Assembly: GCF_003205615.1 (NCBI RefSeq)
Contig: NZ_PYBV01000021.1
Coordinates: 124,001-188,000 of the forward strand
DNA: 64,000 bases
Direction of reading: 5' to 3'
Source of the DNA: Micromonospora arborensis
GTDB lineage: Bacteria > Actinomycetota > Actinomycetes > Mycobacteriales > Micromonosporaceae
Shown: piece after piece, positions 49,855-58,251 of the stretch
How positions within the stretch are numbered: the first letter of the stretch is position 1
Layout: each line of letters starts with the position of its first letter
Notes under the pieces: generated by a model
The model's database searches: none
Told to the model about the DNA's origin: nothing
The model's input: only the letters and a program-made list of their open reading frames with translations
Program-made: the position numbers and the translations under genes

Positions 49855-50934
49855 ATGGGCTCCGTCCGCGTCGCCATCGTCGGTGTGGGTAACTGCGCCT
49901 CGTCCCTGGTTCAGGGCGTCGAGTACTACCGGAACGCCGACCCGAACGACCGCGTCCCGGGTCTGATGCACGTCGCCTTCGGCGACTACCACGTCTCTGA
50001 CGTGGAGTTCGTCGCGGCGTTCGACGTGGACGCCAAGAAGGTGGGCATGGACCTCTCGGAGGCGATCGTCGCCAGCGAGAACAACACCATCAAGCTCTGC
50101 GACGTGCCGCCGACCGGCGTGTCCGTGCAGCGCGGCCCGACCTTCGATGGTCTGGGTGAGTACTACCGCGAGATCGTCGAGGAGTCCGACGCCACCCCGG
50201 TCGACGTGGCGCAGACGCTGCGCGACGCGCAGGTCGACGTTGTCGTCTGCTACCTGCCGGTCGGTTCCGAGCAGGCCGCCAAGTTCTACGCGCAGGCTGC
50301 GATCGACGCCGGCTGCGCGTTCGTGAACGCCCTGCCGGTCTTCATCGCCTCCAACCCCGAGTGGGCGAAGAAGTTCGAGGACGCTGGCCTGCCGATCGTC
50401 GGTGACGACATCAAGAGCCAGGTCGGTGCCACCATCGTGCACCGCGCGCTCGCGAAGCTCTTCGAGGACCGCGGTGTCGAGCTGCTGCGCACCTACCAGC
50501 TCAACTTCGGCGGCAACATGGACTTCATGAACATGCTGGAGCGCAAGCGGCTGGTCTCGAAGAAGATCTCGAAGACCCAGTCGGTCACCTCGCAGATCCC
50601 GCACGAGATGAGCAAGAGCGACGTGCACATCGGCCCGTCGGACCACGTGCCGTGGCTGGACGACCGCAAGTGGGCGTACATCCGCCTGGAGGGCCGTTCG
50701 TTCGGTGACACCCCCCTCAACGCCGAGCTCAAGCTCGAGGTGTGGGACTCGCCGAACTCGGCCGGCGTCATCATCGACGCGGTCCGCGCCGCGAAGATCG
50801 CGCTGGACCGGAAGATCGGCGGCCCGATCCTGTCGGCCTCGTCGTACTTCATGAAGTCCCCGCCGGTGCAGTACGCCGACCACGACGCCCACCAGGCTGT
50901 CGAGGAGTTCATCGCCGGCGAGGTCGAGCGCTGA
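49855..50934 (+). CDS. ino1: Inositol-3-phosphate synthase
   Basis: The 359-residue enzyme converts glucose-6-phosphate to myo-inositol-3-phosphate with bound NAD, supplying inositol for phosphatidylinositol, lipoglycans and mycothiol. It begins MGSVRVAIVGVGNCASSLVQ with the NAD-binding GxGxxxS pattern. It contains VGDDIKSQVGATIVHR, LNFGGNMDFMNM and GPSDHVPWLDDRKW, typical of the actinobacterial Ino1 branch. The ATG at 49855 has GAAGGAGG about eight bases upstream and is preferred to GTG 49828, which would overlap the padR stop. A hairpin follows the gene. Confidence 0.96.
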   Translation: MGSVRVAIVGVGNCASSLVQGVEYYRNADPNDRVPGLMHVAFGDYHVSDVEFVAAFDVDAKKVGMDLSEAIVASENNTIKLCDVPPTGVSVQRGPTFDGLGEYYREIVEESDATPVDVAQTLRDAQVDVVVCYLPVGSEQAAKFYAQAAIDAGCAFVNALPVFIASNPEWAKKFEDAGLPIVGDDIKSQVGATIVHRALAKLFEDRGVELLRTYQLNFGGNMDFMNMLERKRLVSKKISKTQSVTSQIPHEMSKSDVHIGPSDHVPWLDDRKWAYIRLEGRSFGDTPLNAELKLEVWDSPNSAGVIIDAVRAAKIALDRKIGGPILSASSYFMKSPPVQYADHDAHQAVEEFIAGEVER

Positions 50935-50956
50935 CCCGCTGAGCACCAAGCACGGC

Positions 50957-50988
50957 CGAGGGCCGGGTCCGATTGGACCCGGCCCTCG
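50957..50988 (+). terminator. Hairpin after ino1
   Basis: Perfect 14-base GC-rich arms (50957-50970 and 50975-50988) with a GATT loop lie 22 bases after the ino1 stop. There is no T-run. It is a likely terminator of the PadR-ino1 transcript. Confidence 0.75.
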
Positions 50989-51058
50989 CCGCGTTCAGGT
51001 CGACACCTTCGGGTACGCCCGGGGCCGAGTCACCGGCGGCGGGGTGGTGGTGGCGGCG

Positions 51059-51134
51059 TGATCGACTCCATATCGCCGGCATGGCGGCATCCGAGCAGCC
51101 GGACACCGCAACATCGGCGATGTGGAGTCGATCA
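51059..51134. repeat. Dispersed palindromic element, copy B
   Basis: The 76-base element has 20-base terminal arms (51059-51078 and 51115-51134) that are inverted with a single mismatch. The outer sequence is TGATCGACTCCA. It is homologous to the element at 37795. It is short, has no ORF, and lies in the gap between two convergent genes. This fits a MITE-like or extragenic palindromic element better than a terminator. Confidence 0.7.
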
Positions 51135-51137
51135 TGC

Positions 51138-51173
51138 GCCGGGCCGGGCCGGGCCGGGCCGGGCCGGGCCGGC
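51138..51173. repeat. GGGCC simple repeat
   Basis: Six uninterrupted GGGCC units occupy 51141-51170, directly after the palindromic element and just before the ogt stop. A shorter run of the same motif follows the other copy of the element at 37860. The repeat is prone to slippage. Confidence 0.9.
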
Positions 51174-51179
51174 TGGGGG

Positions 51180-51659
51180 TCAGGACCACGCGTGGCGCAG
51201 CGCGACCCCGGCCTCCAACTCCAGCAGCTTGATCTTGCGGGGCAGGCCTCCACCGAACCCGACCAGCTTGCCGCCCACCCCGACGATCCGGTGACACGGC
51301 ACGATCACCGGCACCGGGTTGCGGTTGCAGGCCACACCGACCGCCCGGGCCGCGCCGGGATCGCCGACCAGGCGGGCAACCTCGCCGTACGTCAGCGTCT
51401 CCCCGTACGGAATGAGGGTCATCTCCCGCCACACGGCGCGCTCGAAGTCGGAGCCGCGCGGCATCGACACCGGGACGGTGAACGCGGTCAACTCACCCGC
51501 GAAGTACGCCCGCAGCTCGGTCGCCATCTGCCGGGACAACGCGTCACCGGGCTCGTCGACCGCTGCCTCGACCCGTCCGAACGACGCGCCACACACGTTG
51601 GTGCCGTCCGTGGCGACGGAGAACTCACCGATCGGTGAGTCGAGCACGGTCCAGCGCAT
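51180..51659 (-). CDS. ogt: Methylated-DNA--protein-cysteine methyltransferase
   Basis: The 159-residue suicide repair protein moves the methyl group from O6-methylguanine to its own cysteine. The active site is VPCHRIV, preceded by ACNRNPVPVI. GETLTYGEVARLVG and KLVGFGGGLPRKIKLLELE are also diagnostic. No Ada-type N-terminal domain is present. The ATG at 51659 gives MRWTVLDSPIGEF; the open frame continues upstream, but that part belongs to the next gene's antisense. It may be co-transcribed with the small membrane protein upstream on the same strand (34-base gap). Confidence 0.95.
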   Translation of the reverse strand: MRWTVLDSPIGEFSVATDGTNVCGASFGRVEAAVDEPGDALSRQMATELRAYFAGELTAFTVPVSMPRGSDFERAVWREMTLIPYGETLTYGEVARLVGDPGAARAVGVACNRNPVPVIVPCHRIVGVGGKLVGFGGGLPRKIKLLELEAGVALRHAWS

Positions 51660-51693
51660 CAACCCATTCTCCCCGACGCCGCTGCCGGCAGGG

Positions 51694-52044
51694 CTACCAG
51701 CGTCGGGCCGAGCGCCACTCCTCGGCGGCCTGGGTCGCCTCTTTCGCCGCGGCCCGTTCGGCGCGGGCCCGGTCGCGGTCGCGGAAACCCAGGTAGAGCT
51801 TGCGCCCGGCGTAGAAGGGGAGCAGCAGCGCCCCGTAGAAGATCGCGACGGTTTCGTCGTTCGAGCTGAGCAGGTAGTAGGCGTAGTAGCCGGCGAGGGC
51901 ACCACCGATACCGGCCAGCACCCGGTCGACCCGGGAGGTGGTGGCGAACGAGGTGATCGCGACGCCCAGCAGCACGACCGCGGTCAACGCCAGGCTGACG
52001 ATGTAGAAGACGACCACGACGTTCGGGATGATTGGGTCGGCCAC
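51694..52044 (-). CDS. Small membrane protein of unknown function
   Basis: This 116-residue protein begins VADPIIPNVVVVFYIVSLAL and has three hydrophobic segments, then a charged helix (RDRDRARAERAAAKEATQAAEE). The GTG at 52044 has GAGAGG about eight bases upstream, preferable to a start at 52158. I do not recognise the family. It diverges from the NfeD-flotillin pair with about 137 bases between starts and precedes ogt. Confidence 0.6.
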   Translation of the reverse strand: MADPIIPNVVVVFYIVSLALTAVVLLGVAITSFATTSRVDRVLAGIGGALAGYYAYYLLSSNDETVAIFYGALLLPFYAGRKLYLGFRDRDRARAERAAAKEATQAAEEWRSARRW

Positions 52045-52181
52045 GGGCAGGTCCTCTCGATGCGTGTTGACCGGGACGATCTGCCGGCGGCGCAGAAGAT
52101 AACGCGCCCGAGCCGTCGGGCGCTGCCCTGTTTTCGATCTACACCAAAACAAGATCACCTTTGATCGAACGCGATCGTCAG

Positions 52182-52724
52182 ATGTTGCGCCACATCGATA
52201 CCGTGCAGGTCGTGGCCACGGGGACGCTCGTCTTTCTGATCATCGGCGCAGCCGGCATCGGGGTGCTCGCGCTCGCTCTGCTCGGCACCGAGCTGTTCCA
52301 GTTCGGGCACGCCGACGTCGACGGTCCGATCTCGCTCGAGACGGTCGCCGGCTTCGCCGGGGCGTTCGGGTTCGGCGGGGCCATCGTCAACGAGCTGCTC
52401 GGTGCGCGTACACCGGGCATGGTCCTCGGCGCGGCGGTCGGCGGCGTGCTCGCGGCCGTGCCGACCGGCTGGTTGGCGTCCCGGCTGAGCCGGGCGGCAC
52501 GGAACATGCGCACCGACCCCACCCCCACCCGTGACGACCTGGTCGGTGCGATCGGCCTGGTCGTGACCCCGGTGCCGGTCGGCGGCTACGGCGAGGTCCG
52601 GGTACGCCTCGCCGGCCAACCGGTCAAACTCAGCGCCCGTGCCGATCAGCCGATACCGATCGGCACCCGGGTCTTCGTCGTGCAGGCGCTCAGCGAGACC
52701 AGCGTGCACGTCGAGACCTACTGA
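52182..52724 (+). CDS. NfeD-like membrane protein
   Basis: The roughly 180-residue protein has three membrane segments (about 8-35, 52-75 and 83-105) followed by a soluble beta domain. That domain reads DDLVGAIGLVVTPVPVGGYG then VRLAGQPVKLSARADQPI, an OB-fold like that of NfeD proteins. NfeD-like proteins work with SPFH proteins such as flotillins in membrane microdomains. The flotillin gene starts 27 bases later, which supports the call. The start is uncertain: ATG 52182 is used, and TTG 52161 or a later GTG are possible. Confidence 0.75.
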   Translation: MLRHIDTVQVVATGTLVFLIIGAAGIGVLALALLGTELFQFGHADVDGPISLETVAGFAGAFGFGGAIVNELLGARTPGMVLGAAVGGVLAAVPTGWLASRLSRAARNMRTDPTPTRDDLVGAIGLVVTPVPVGGYGEVRVRLAGQPVKLSARADQPIPIGTRVFVVQALSETSVHVETY

Positions 52725-52751
52725 CCTCCACCTCGCAGACGGGACTCCTTT

Positions 52752-54284
52752 ATGGCCCTGCTAATCGCCATCGGCGGCGCGGTCCTCCTCGCGCTCATCC
52801 TGGTGCTCTTCGTGCTCTCCCGGATCAAGGTCGCCGGGCCGAACGAGGCGTTCATCGTCACGGGCCGCAAGGGCCGCACCACCCAGACCGCCGACGGGGG
52901 CCGTTCCACCGACAACTCCGGGCAGAAGGTCGTGCTGGGCGCTTCGGTGTTCGTGCTGCCCGTGGTGCAGAAACTCCAGTCGCTCGACCTGTCCAGCCGG
53001 CGGATCGACGTCGGCATCCGGGGCGCGGTGAGCAAGCAGGGCATCCGCGCCGACCTGCACGGTGTGGCGATCGTCAAGGTCGGCGGCACCGAGGACGCGA
53101 TCCGGGCCGCCGCCCAGCGGTTCCTGCACCAGCAGGACGAGATCGACAACTTCACCCGGGAGGTGCTGGCCGGCGCGCTGCGCTCGATCGTCGGTCGACT
53201 CACCGTGGAGGAGGTCATCCGGGACCGGGCGGCGTTCGCCAGCGCCGTCGCCGAGGAGGCCGAGCACTCGATGACCAACCAGGGCCTGGTGCTGGACACC
53301 TTCCAGTTGCAGGACATCCTCGCCGAGGGGTCCTACCTTCAGGACCTGGGCCGGCCCGAGGCCGCCCGGGTGCTCAAGGACGCGGCCATCGCCGAGGCTC
53401 GGGCCCGGCAGCAGGCCGAGCAGGAGCGGCTGCTCGCCGAGGAGGCCATCGCGGAGGCGAATCGGAACCTGGCCCTCAAGCAGGCCGGCATCCAGGCCGA
53501 GATCGACGCGGCGAAGGCGAAGTCCGCCGCCGCCGGGCCACTCGCCCAGGCCGAGCGGGACCAGGCGATCCTCTCCGAGCAGCAGAAGGTCGCCGAGCGC
53601 AACGCCGAACTCAAGCAGCGCCAACTGGACACCGAGGTGCGCAAGCCGGCCGACGCGGCCCGGTACAAGGTGGAGCAGGAGGCCGAGGCGTCCCGCAACG
53701 CGGCGGTGCTGCACGCCGACGCACAGCGACAGTCGGTCATCGCCGCCGCGCAGGCCTCCGCCGAGCAGGCCCGACTCACCGGTGAGGGCGAGCGGGCCCG
53801 GCGGGCCGCGCTCGCCGAGGCGAACGCGATCGAGGGCGCCAAGGAAGGTGAGGCCGAGCAGCGTCGGCGCTCCGCGATCGCCGAGGCGGTGGAGCGGGAG
53901 GGTCAGGCCGAGGCCGCGGCCATCCTCGCCAAGGGTGAGGCCGAGGCCGACGCGATGGCGCGCAAGGCCGAGGCGTTCGCCGCGTACGGGGAGGCGGCGG
54001 TGCTGGACCTGCTGGTCAAGGTGCTACCGAAGGTGGTCGAGGCGGCCAGCGCGCCGATCGGGGCGATCGACAAGATGACAGTCATCTCCACCGACGGTGC
54101 CTCGTCGCTGACGAAGTCGGTGGCCGGGAACGTCGCCCAGGGGCTCCAGCTCGGCAGTGACCTGACCGGGATCGACCTGGCCGGCCTGCTGGGCCGGCTC
54201 GGTTCGGCGTCGACCCCGGCCGGCAACGGCACGCCGGCCGGCAAGGGCGCGTCCGTGGACGGGACGGCCGTCGAGACCCGCTGA
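52752..54284 (+). CDS. Flotillin-like SPFH domain protein
   Basis: The 510-residue protein has one N-terminal hydrophobic segment (about 4-25) and an SPFH domain (about 30-190: KVAGPNEAFIVTGRKGR, LSSRRIDVGIRGAVSKQGI). A long Glu/Ala/Arg-rich coiled coil follows (about 205-410), then a C-terminal oligomerisation part (AVLDLLVKVLPKVVEAASAP). This is the layout of flotillin/FloT, a scaffold of membrane microdomains. It is the second gene of the NfeD-flotillin pair. The ATG has a GACGGGACTCC stretch upstream, not a strong binding site. Confidence 0.93.
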   Translation: MALLIAIGGAVLLALILVLFVLSRIKVAGPNEAFIVTGRKGRTTQTADGGRSTDNSGQKVVLGASVFVLPVVQKLQSLDLSSRRIDVGIRGAVSKQGIRADLHGVAIVKVGGTEDAIRAAAQRFLHQQDEIDNFTREVLAGALRSIVGRLTVEEVIRDRAAFASAVAEEAEHSMTNQGLVLDTFQLQDILAEGSYLQDLGRPEAARVLKDAAIAEARARQQAEQERLLAEEAIAEANRNLALKQAGIQAEIDAAKAKSAAAGPLAQAERDQAILSEQQKVAERNAELKQRQLDTEVRKPADAARYKVEQEAEASRNAAVLHADAQRQSVIAAAQASAEQARLTGEGERARRAALAEANAIEGAKEGEAEQRRRSAIAEAVEREGQAEAAAILAKGEAEADAMARKAEAFAAYGEAAVLDLLVKVLPKVVEAASAPIGAIDKMTVISTDGASSLTKSVAGNVAQGLQLGSDLTGIDLAGLLGRLGSASTPAGNGTPAGKGASVDGTAVETR

Positions 54285-54401
54285 CGTCGTACGCCGACGG
54301 GTGCCGCTCCCGGTTTCGGGGTGGCGCCCGTGGGCGCATCTGATCGACTCGGCTGCTGAGAGTCGGGTGTCCCAGTGGTCCGCGGAAAACCAATAGCCGT
54401 A

Positions 54402-54453
54402 AAGATCTTGGAAGGAAAGCGCCCCTGCGTGGGCACTTTCCTTCCAAGATCTT
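54402..54453. terminator. Long hairpin between convergent genes
   Basis: Arms of 23 bases (54402-54424 and 54431-54453) are inverted with one mismatch and a 6-base loop. The outer part is AAGATCTTGGAAGGAAAG. It lies between the flotillin gene and the convergent cca gene, so it can stop transcription from both sides. AATAGCCGTAAAG precedes it, and there is no T-run. Its AT-containing stem resembles an extragenic palindrome as much as a terminator. Confidence 0.65.
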
Positions 54454-54477
54454 CCGCACTAAGCCCCTGCGGCCGGG

Positions 54478-55938
54478 TTAGGTGATCAGGCCCTCGGCAC
54501 GGGCCCAGCGCAGCAGCTCCACCTCGGCGGCGTCCCGGTCCAGTGGGCCGTGCTCGAGGCGCTGCTCCTTGAGGTGCTTCCAGGCCCGGCCGACGACCGG
54601 CCCCGGCGGTACGCCGAGCAACTCCATGATCGCGTTGCCGTCCAGGTCGGGACGGACCCGGGCCAGGTCCTCCTCGGCCTCGATCCGGGCGATCCGCTCC
54701 TCCAGCGCGTCGTAGTCCGCCGCGAGCTGGGCGGCCTTGCGCCGGTTACGGGTCGTGCAGTCCGAACGGGTCAGCTTGTGCAGCCGGGGCAGCAGGTCAC
54801 CGGCGTCGGCGACGTAGCGACGCACCGCCGAGTCGGTCCACTCGCCCCGCCCGTACCCGTAGAAGCGCAGGTGCAGCGCGACCAGCGCGGTCACCTTCGC
54901 GGTGACGTCCTTCGGGTAGCGCATCGCCTTCATCCGGGCCTTGGTCAACCGGGCGCCGACCACCTCGTGGTGGTGGAAGCTGACCCGGCCGTCGGGTCCG
55001 ACCGCCTTCGTCGCCGGCTTGCCCGCGTCGTGCAGGAGGGCGGCCATCCGCAGGATGAAGTCGCAGCCCTCCTCCTCGTACGAGACGGCGTTCTCGACGA
55101 CCGTCAGCGTGTGCTCGTAGACGTCCTTGTGCTGGGCGTGCTCGTCGATCTCCAGCTTCAGACCGGTCAGCTCCGGCAGGAACCGCTCGGCCAGCCCGGT
55201 GTCGACAAGCAACCGCAACCCGGCGATCGGGTCGGCGCCGCAGAGCAGCTTGGTGAACTCGTCGCGGATCCGCTCGGCGGTGATCCGGTCCAGGTCGGCA
55301 GCCATCTCGGTCATCGCCCGGTGCACGTCCGGGTGCACGGCGAAGCGCAACTGCGCGGCGAACCGGGCGGCCCGCAACATCCGCAGCGGGTCGTCGCCGA
55401 ACGACTCACCGGGGGTGCTCGGAGTGCGGATCACCTTGGCCGAGAGATCCTCCAGGCCGCCATGCGGGTCGGTGAACCGGTGCTCCGGCAGGCTGACCGC
55501 CATCGCGTTGATCGTGAAGTCGCGCCGCTTGAGGTCTTCGTCGAGGCTGGTGCCGTACACCACCACGGGGTTGCGGCTGACCTGGTCGTACGACTCCGCG
55601 CGGAAGGTGGTGATCTCCAACTGGAGGCCGCCGCGCTGAGCGCCGATGGTGCCGAACTCCCGACCGGTCTCCCAGATCGACTCGGCCCAGCCCTTGAGGA
55701 TCCGCAGGGTCTCGTCCGGGTGCGCGTCGGTGCAGAAGTCGAGGTCGTCACCGAGTCGGCCGAGCAGGGCATCCCGCACCGAACCGCCCACCAGGTGCAA
55801 CTCGTGGCCGGCACGGACGAACCGGCGGCCCAACTCGTCGGCGACCGGGGAGACCCGGAGCAGTTCGGCAACGGCGTTGCGCTGCGCGGCGGTGAGTTCG
55901 CGGCGGTCGGCGGCGTGGGGAGCGGAGGCTTCGGACAT
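54478..55938 (-). CDS. cca: CCA tRNA nucleotidyltransferase
   Basis: The 486-residue enzyme adds or repairs the 3' CCA of tRNAs. The nucleotidyltransferase head has LVGGSVRDALLGRLGDDLDF, with the DxD metal motif. It also has KRRDFTINAMAV and DPLRMLRAARFAAQL. An HD domain is near 290 (ALLHDAGKPATKA). From memory the M. tuberculosis gene at this place is pcnA (Rv3907c). The sequence fits a class II CCA enzyme with an HD domain. It is divergent from murJ. Confidence 0.95.
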   Translation of the reverse strand: MSEASAPHAADRRELTAAQRNAVAELLRVSPVADELGRRFVRAGHELHLVGGSVRDALLGRLGDDLDFCTDAHPDETLRILKGWAESIWETGREFGTIGAQRGGLQLEITTFRAESYDQVSRNPVVVYGTSLDEDLKRRDFTINAMAVSLPEHRFTDPHGGLEDLSAKVIRTPSTPGESFGDDPLRMLRAARFAAQLRFAVHPDVHRAMTEMAADLDRITAERIRDEFTKLLCGADPIAGLRLLVDTGLAERFLPELTGLKLEIDEHAQHKDVYEHTLTVVENAVSYEEEGCDFILRMAALLHDAGKPATKAVGPDGRVSFHHHEVVGARLTKARMKAMRYPKDVTAKVTALVALHLRFYGYGRGEWTDSAVRRYVADAGDLLPRLHKLTRSDCTTRNRRKAAQLAADYDALEERIARIEAEEDLARVRPDLDGNAIMELLGVPPGPVVGRAWKHLKEQRLEHGPLDRDAAEVELLRWARAEGLIT

Positions 55939-56065
55939 GGGATCGCCAGCCTATCGGGCCGAGGTGTGATCCGATCCGCCGGGCGCGGGTAACGGGTGAC
56001 GGTTGACTAAGGTCTGTGGCGTGCGGGTCGGTGCCCGGCTCGACATACCCCCTGGGAGGCTGGAG

Positions 56066-57805
56066 ATGAGCGGCGGGCTCTACCGCAGCGCCAACGCCAC
56101 GCCGGACGGCAACGTGCCGCCGGCGGACGGGGCGATCTTCATCTCCGCGGAGCCGCTGAACCAGCCCGGCGTGGAGGCCACGGCGCCCCCACCGGAGGTC
56201 GTCGGCGAGACCAGCGCCGCCGCCAACAGCGCGGTCATGGCAGTCGGCAGTCTGGTGAGCCGGGGCACCGGCTTCATCCGGAACCTGATGATCGGTGCCG
56301 CCCTCGGCAACCTGATCGGCAACGCCTACACGACGGCCATCTTCCTCCCCAACCAGGTGTACGAGTTCCTGCTCGGCGGAGTGCTGACCAGCGTGCTGAT
56401 CCCGGTGCTGGTCCGTCGACGCAAGAGCGACGCGGACCGGGGCGAGGCGTACGCCCAGCGGCTGCTCACCCTCGCGGTGCTGGCGCTGGCCGCCGCGGCC
56501 CTGATCGCCGTGGTGTCGGCGTCCTGGCTGACCGCCATCTACGCCAGCGGCAAGGACAAGGCCTACACCGATCTGATCACGCACCTGTCGTGGCTGATCC
56601 TGCCGATGCTGTTCTTCACCGGTGTCAGCGCGTTGATCGCCGCGGTGCTCAACACGCGGGGTCACTTCGCCGCGCCGATGTGGGCGCCCATCCTCAACAA
56701 CCTGGTGGTGATCGGCGTCTTCGGTCTCTACATCCTGGTCTACGGGGCGAAGGGGCTACAGCCGTCGGATATGGGTGCCGGCCGGATCCTGCTGGTCGGT
56801 GGCGGCACCCTGCTCGGCGTGGCGGTGCAGACCGCCGGGCTGCTACCGGCGTTGCGCAAGGTGGGCTTCCGGTGGCGCTGGCGGTTCGACTTCCGCGAGC
56901 TGGGGCTGCGCGAGCTGGCCCAGCTCGGCGCCTGGATGTTCTGCTATGTGGCGGTCAACCAGCTCGGTCTCTTCGTGGTGGTCAACCTCCTCACCCGGGC
57001 CGCGGGCACGGACCAGGCCGGCATCCTGATCTACAACAACGTCTTCCTGCTGCTGATGATGGCGCACGGCATCATTGCCGTCTCGATCATCACCGCGCTG
57101 ATGCCACGGATGGCCGCCGCGGCGGCGGACGGGCGGTTCCACGACGTCACCGCCGACCTCTCCCGGGGTGTCCGGATGGTGACAGCGGTGCTCGCGCCGA
57201 TCGCGGTCTGCTACGCCGTGCTGTCCACCCCGATCTCGGTAGTGGTCTTCCGGTACGGCGCGTTCACCGCCGAGAACGCGACGGCCACGTCCACCGTTCT
57301 GCTGGCCGCCGCACTCGCCCTGGTGCCGTTCGCGATCAGTCAGCTCTTCACCTTTGCCTTCTACGCGCTGCCGGACACCCGCACCCCCGCTCTGATCAAC
57401 ATCCCGGTGGTGGCGTTGCGGGTCGGCGTACAGATCGTGCTCTTCGCCGCGTTCGCCGCACACTTCGCGGCGGCCGGAATGATGATCGGCAACGCGGTCT
57501 CCTACCTGGCGGCGGCGGTTGCCTCCGCCTGGTTGCTGCGGCCTCGGGTCGGCCGGATCGGGCTGGGTGCCATCATGCGCACCATCGGCCGGGTCGTGGT
57601 CGCCGCACTCGGCGCGGCGCTGGTCGGATGGTTGGTGATCGCCCTGCTGCCCGGCGGCGACCGGCCGAGCTGGATCGAGGCGGCGATCCAGCTCGTCGTC
57701 GGTGGCGCGGTTATCGGCGGGACCTACCTGGGTCTGGCCATGCTGCTGCGGATCGGAGAGATCACCGAGGTGGTCGGTATGGTCCGCCGCCGCCTCGGTC
57801 GCTGA
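56066..57805 (+). CDS. murJ: Lipid II flippase MurJ (MviN)
   Basis: The 579-residue protein has about 14 membrane helices. It has the family features GTGFIRNLMIGAALGNLIGN, VYEFLLGGVLTSVLIPVLVR and QLFTFAFYALPDTRTP. MurJ moves lipid II across the membrane for peptidoglycan synthesis. A cytoplasmic tail of about 60 residues precedes the first helix. The ATG at 56066 has GGGAGG nine bases upstream and is preferred over an in-frame start at 56003. In M. tuberculosis the same protein carries a fused kinase-like domain (Rv3910); here that domain is the next gene. Confidence 0.94.
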   Translation: MSGGLYRSANATPDGNVPPADGAIFISAEPLNQPGVEATAPPPEVVGETSAAANSAVMAVGSLVSRGTGFIRNLMIGAALGNLIGNAYTTAIFLPNQVYEFLLGGVLTSVLIPVLVRRRKSDADRGEAYAQRLLTLAVLALAAAALIAVVSASWLTAIYASGKDKAYTDLITHLSWLILPMLFFTGVSALIAAVLNTRGHFAAPMWAPILNNLVVIGVFGLYILVYGAKGLQPSDMGAGRILLVGGGTLLGVAVQTAGLLPALRKVGFRWRWRFDFRELGLRELAQLGAWMFCYVAVNQLGLFVVVNLLTRAAGTDQAGILIYNNVFLLLMMAHGIIAVSIITALMPRMAAAAADGRFHDVTADLSRGVRMVTAVLAPIAVCYAVLSTPISVVVFRYGAFTAENATATSTVLLAAALALVPFAISQLFTFAFYALPDTRTPALINIPVVALRVGVQIVLFAAFAAHFAAAGMMIGNAVSYLAAAVASAWLLRPRVGRIGLGAIMRTIGRVVVAALGAALVGWLVIALLPGGDRPSWIEAAIQLVVGGAVIGGTYLGLAMLLRIGEITEVVGMVRRRLGR

Positions 57806-57880
57806 CCGGCAGCATTCGGTCACCAGAAAGTTGACACCCACACGGAACGTGACCGCGGATCACCAGGCTGGGGACACGCC

Positions 57881-57932
57881 TGTGGATAACTCCGCGATTC
57901 GCCGGTCAACCACCGCATCAACCTGTGGATAA
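57881..57932 (+). other. Pair of DnaA-box-like 9-mers after murJ
   Basis: TGTGGATAA occurs at 57881-57889 and 57924-57932, both exact and in the same orientation, 43 bases apart. The 446-base gap between murJ and the kinase-like gene holds no obvious ORF with a good start. The rest of the gap has no hairpin I can support. The pair could bind DnaA and titrate or sense it near the origin. Confidence 0.4.
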
Positions 57933-58251
57933 CCACCCGTACGGCTGAGCCTGGCAAGCCGATCGGTGGGAACATGCCTGTTGGCGGCAGCGCCCCAACA
58001 GTCCAGCCCCGGCGTCGGTCACTTGCGGTGAAGCCGTAGATTAGCTAGTACATGTGCCAGCAACGTGGCTGACAACGGTCGTAACCGGACGAGTTCCTCG
58101 ACTGCCGGAAGCCCGCCGGTTACGGCGGGAAGATGACATGTCGGGGAGACGGGCAACGCGGGTAAGGTCGCTCTCGACGGGTACGGCAGGGGCCGACGCT
58201 GCGCGTCGACACCGGTCGGCCGGTTCCTTCAACGGCAGAGCGGGAAGCCAC

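Noticed and set aside
51138..51173. GGGCC run as a terminator
   Set aside because: It is a simple repeat with no defined stem-loop or T-run; slippage is the simpler explanation.
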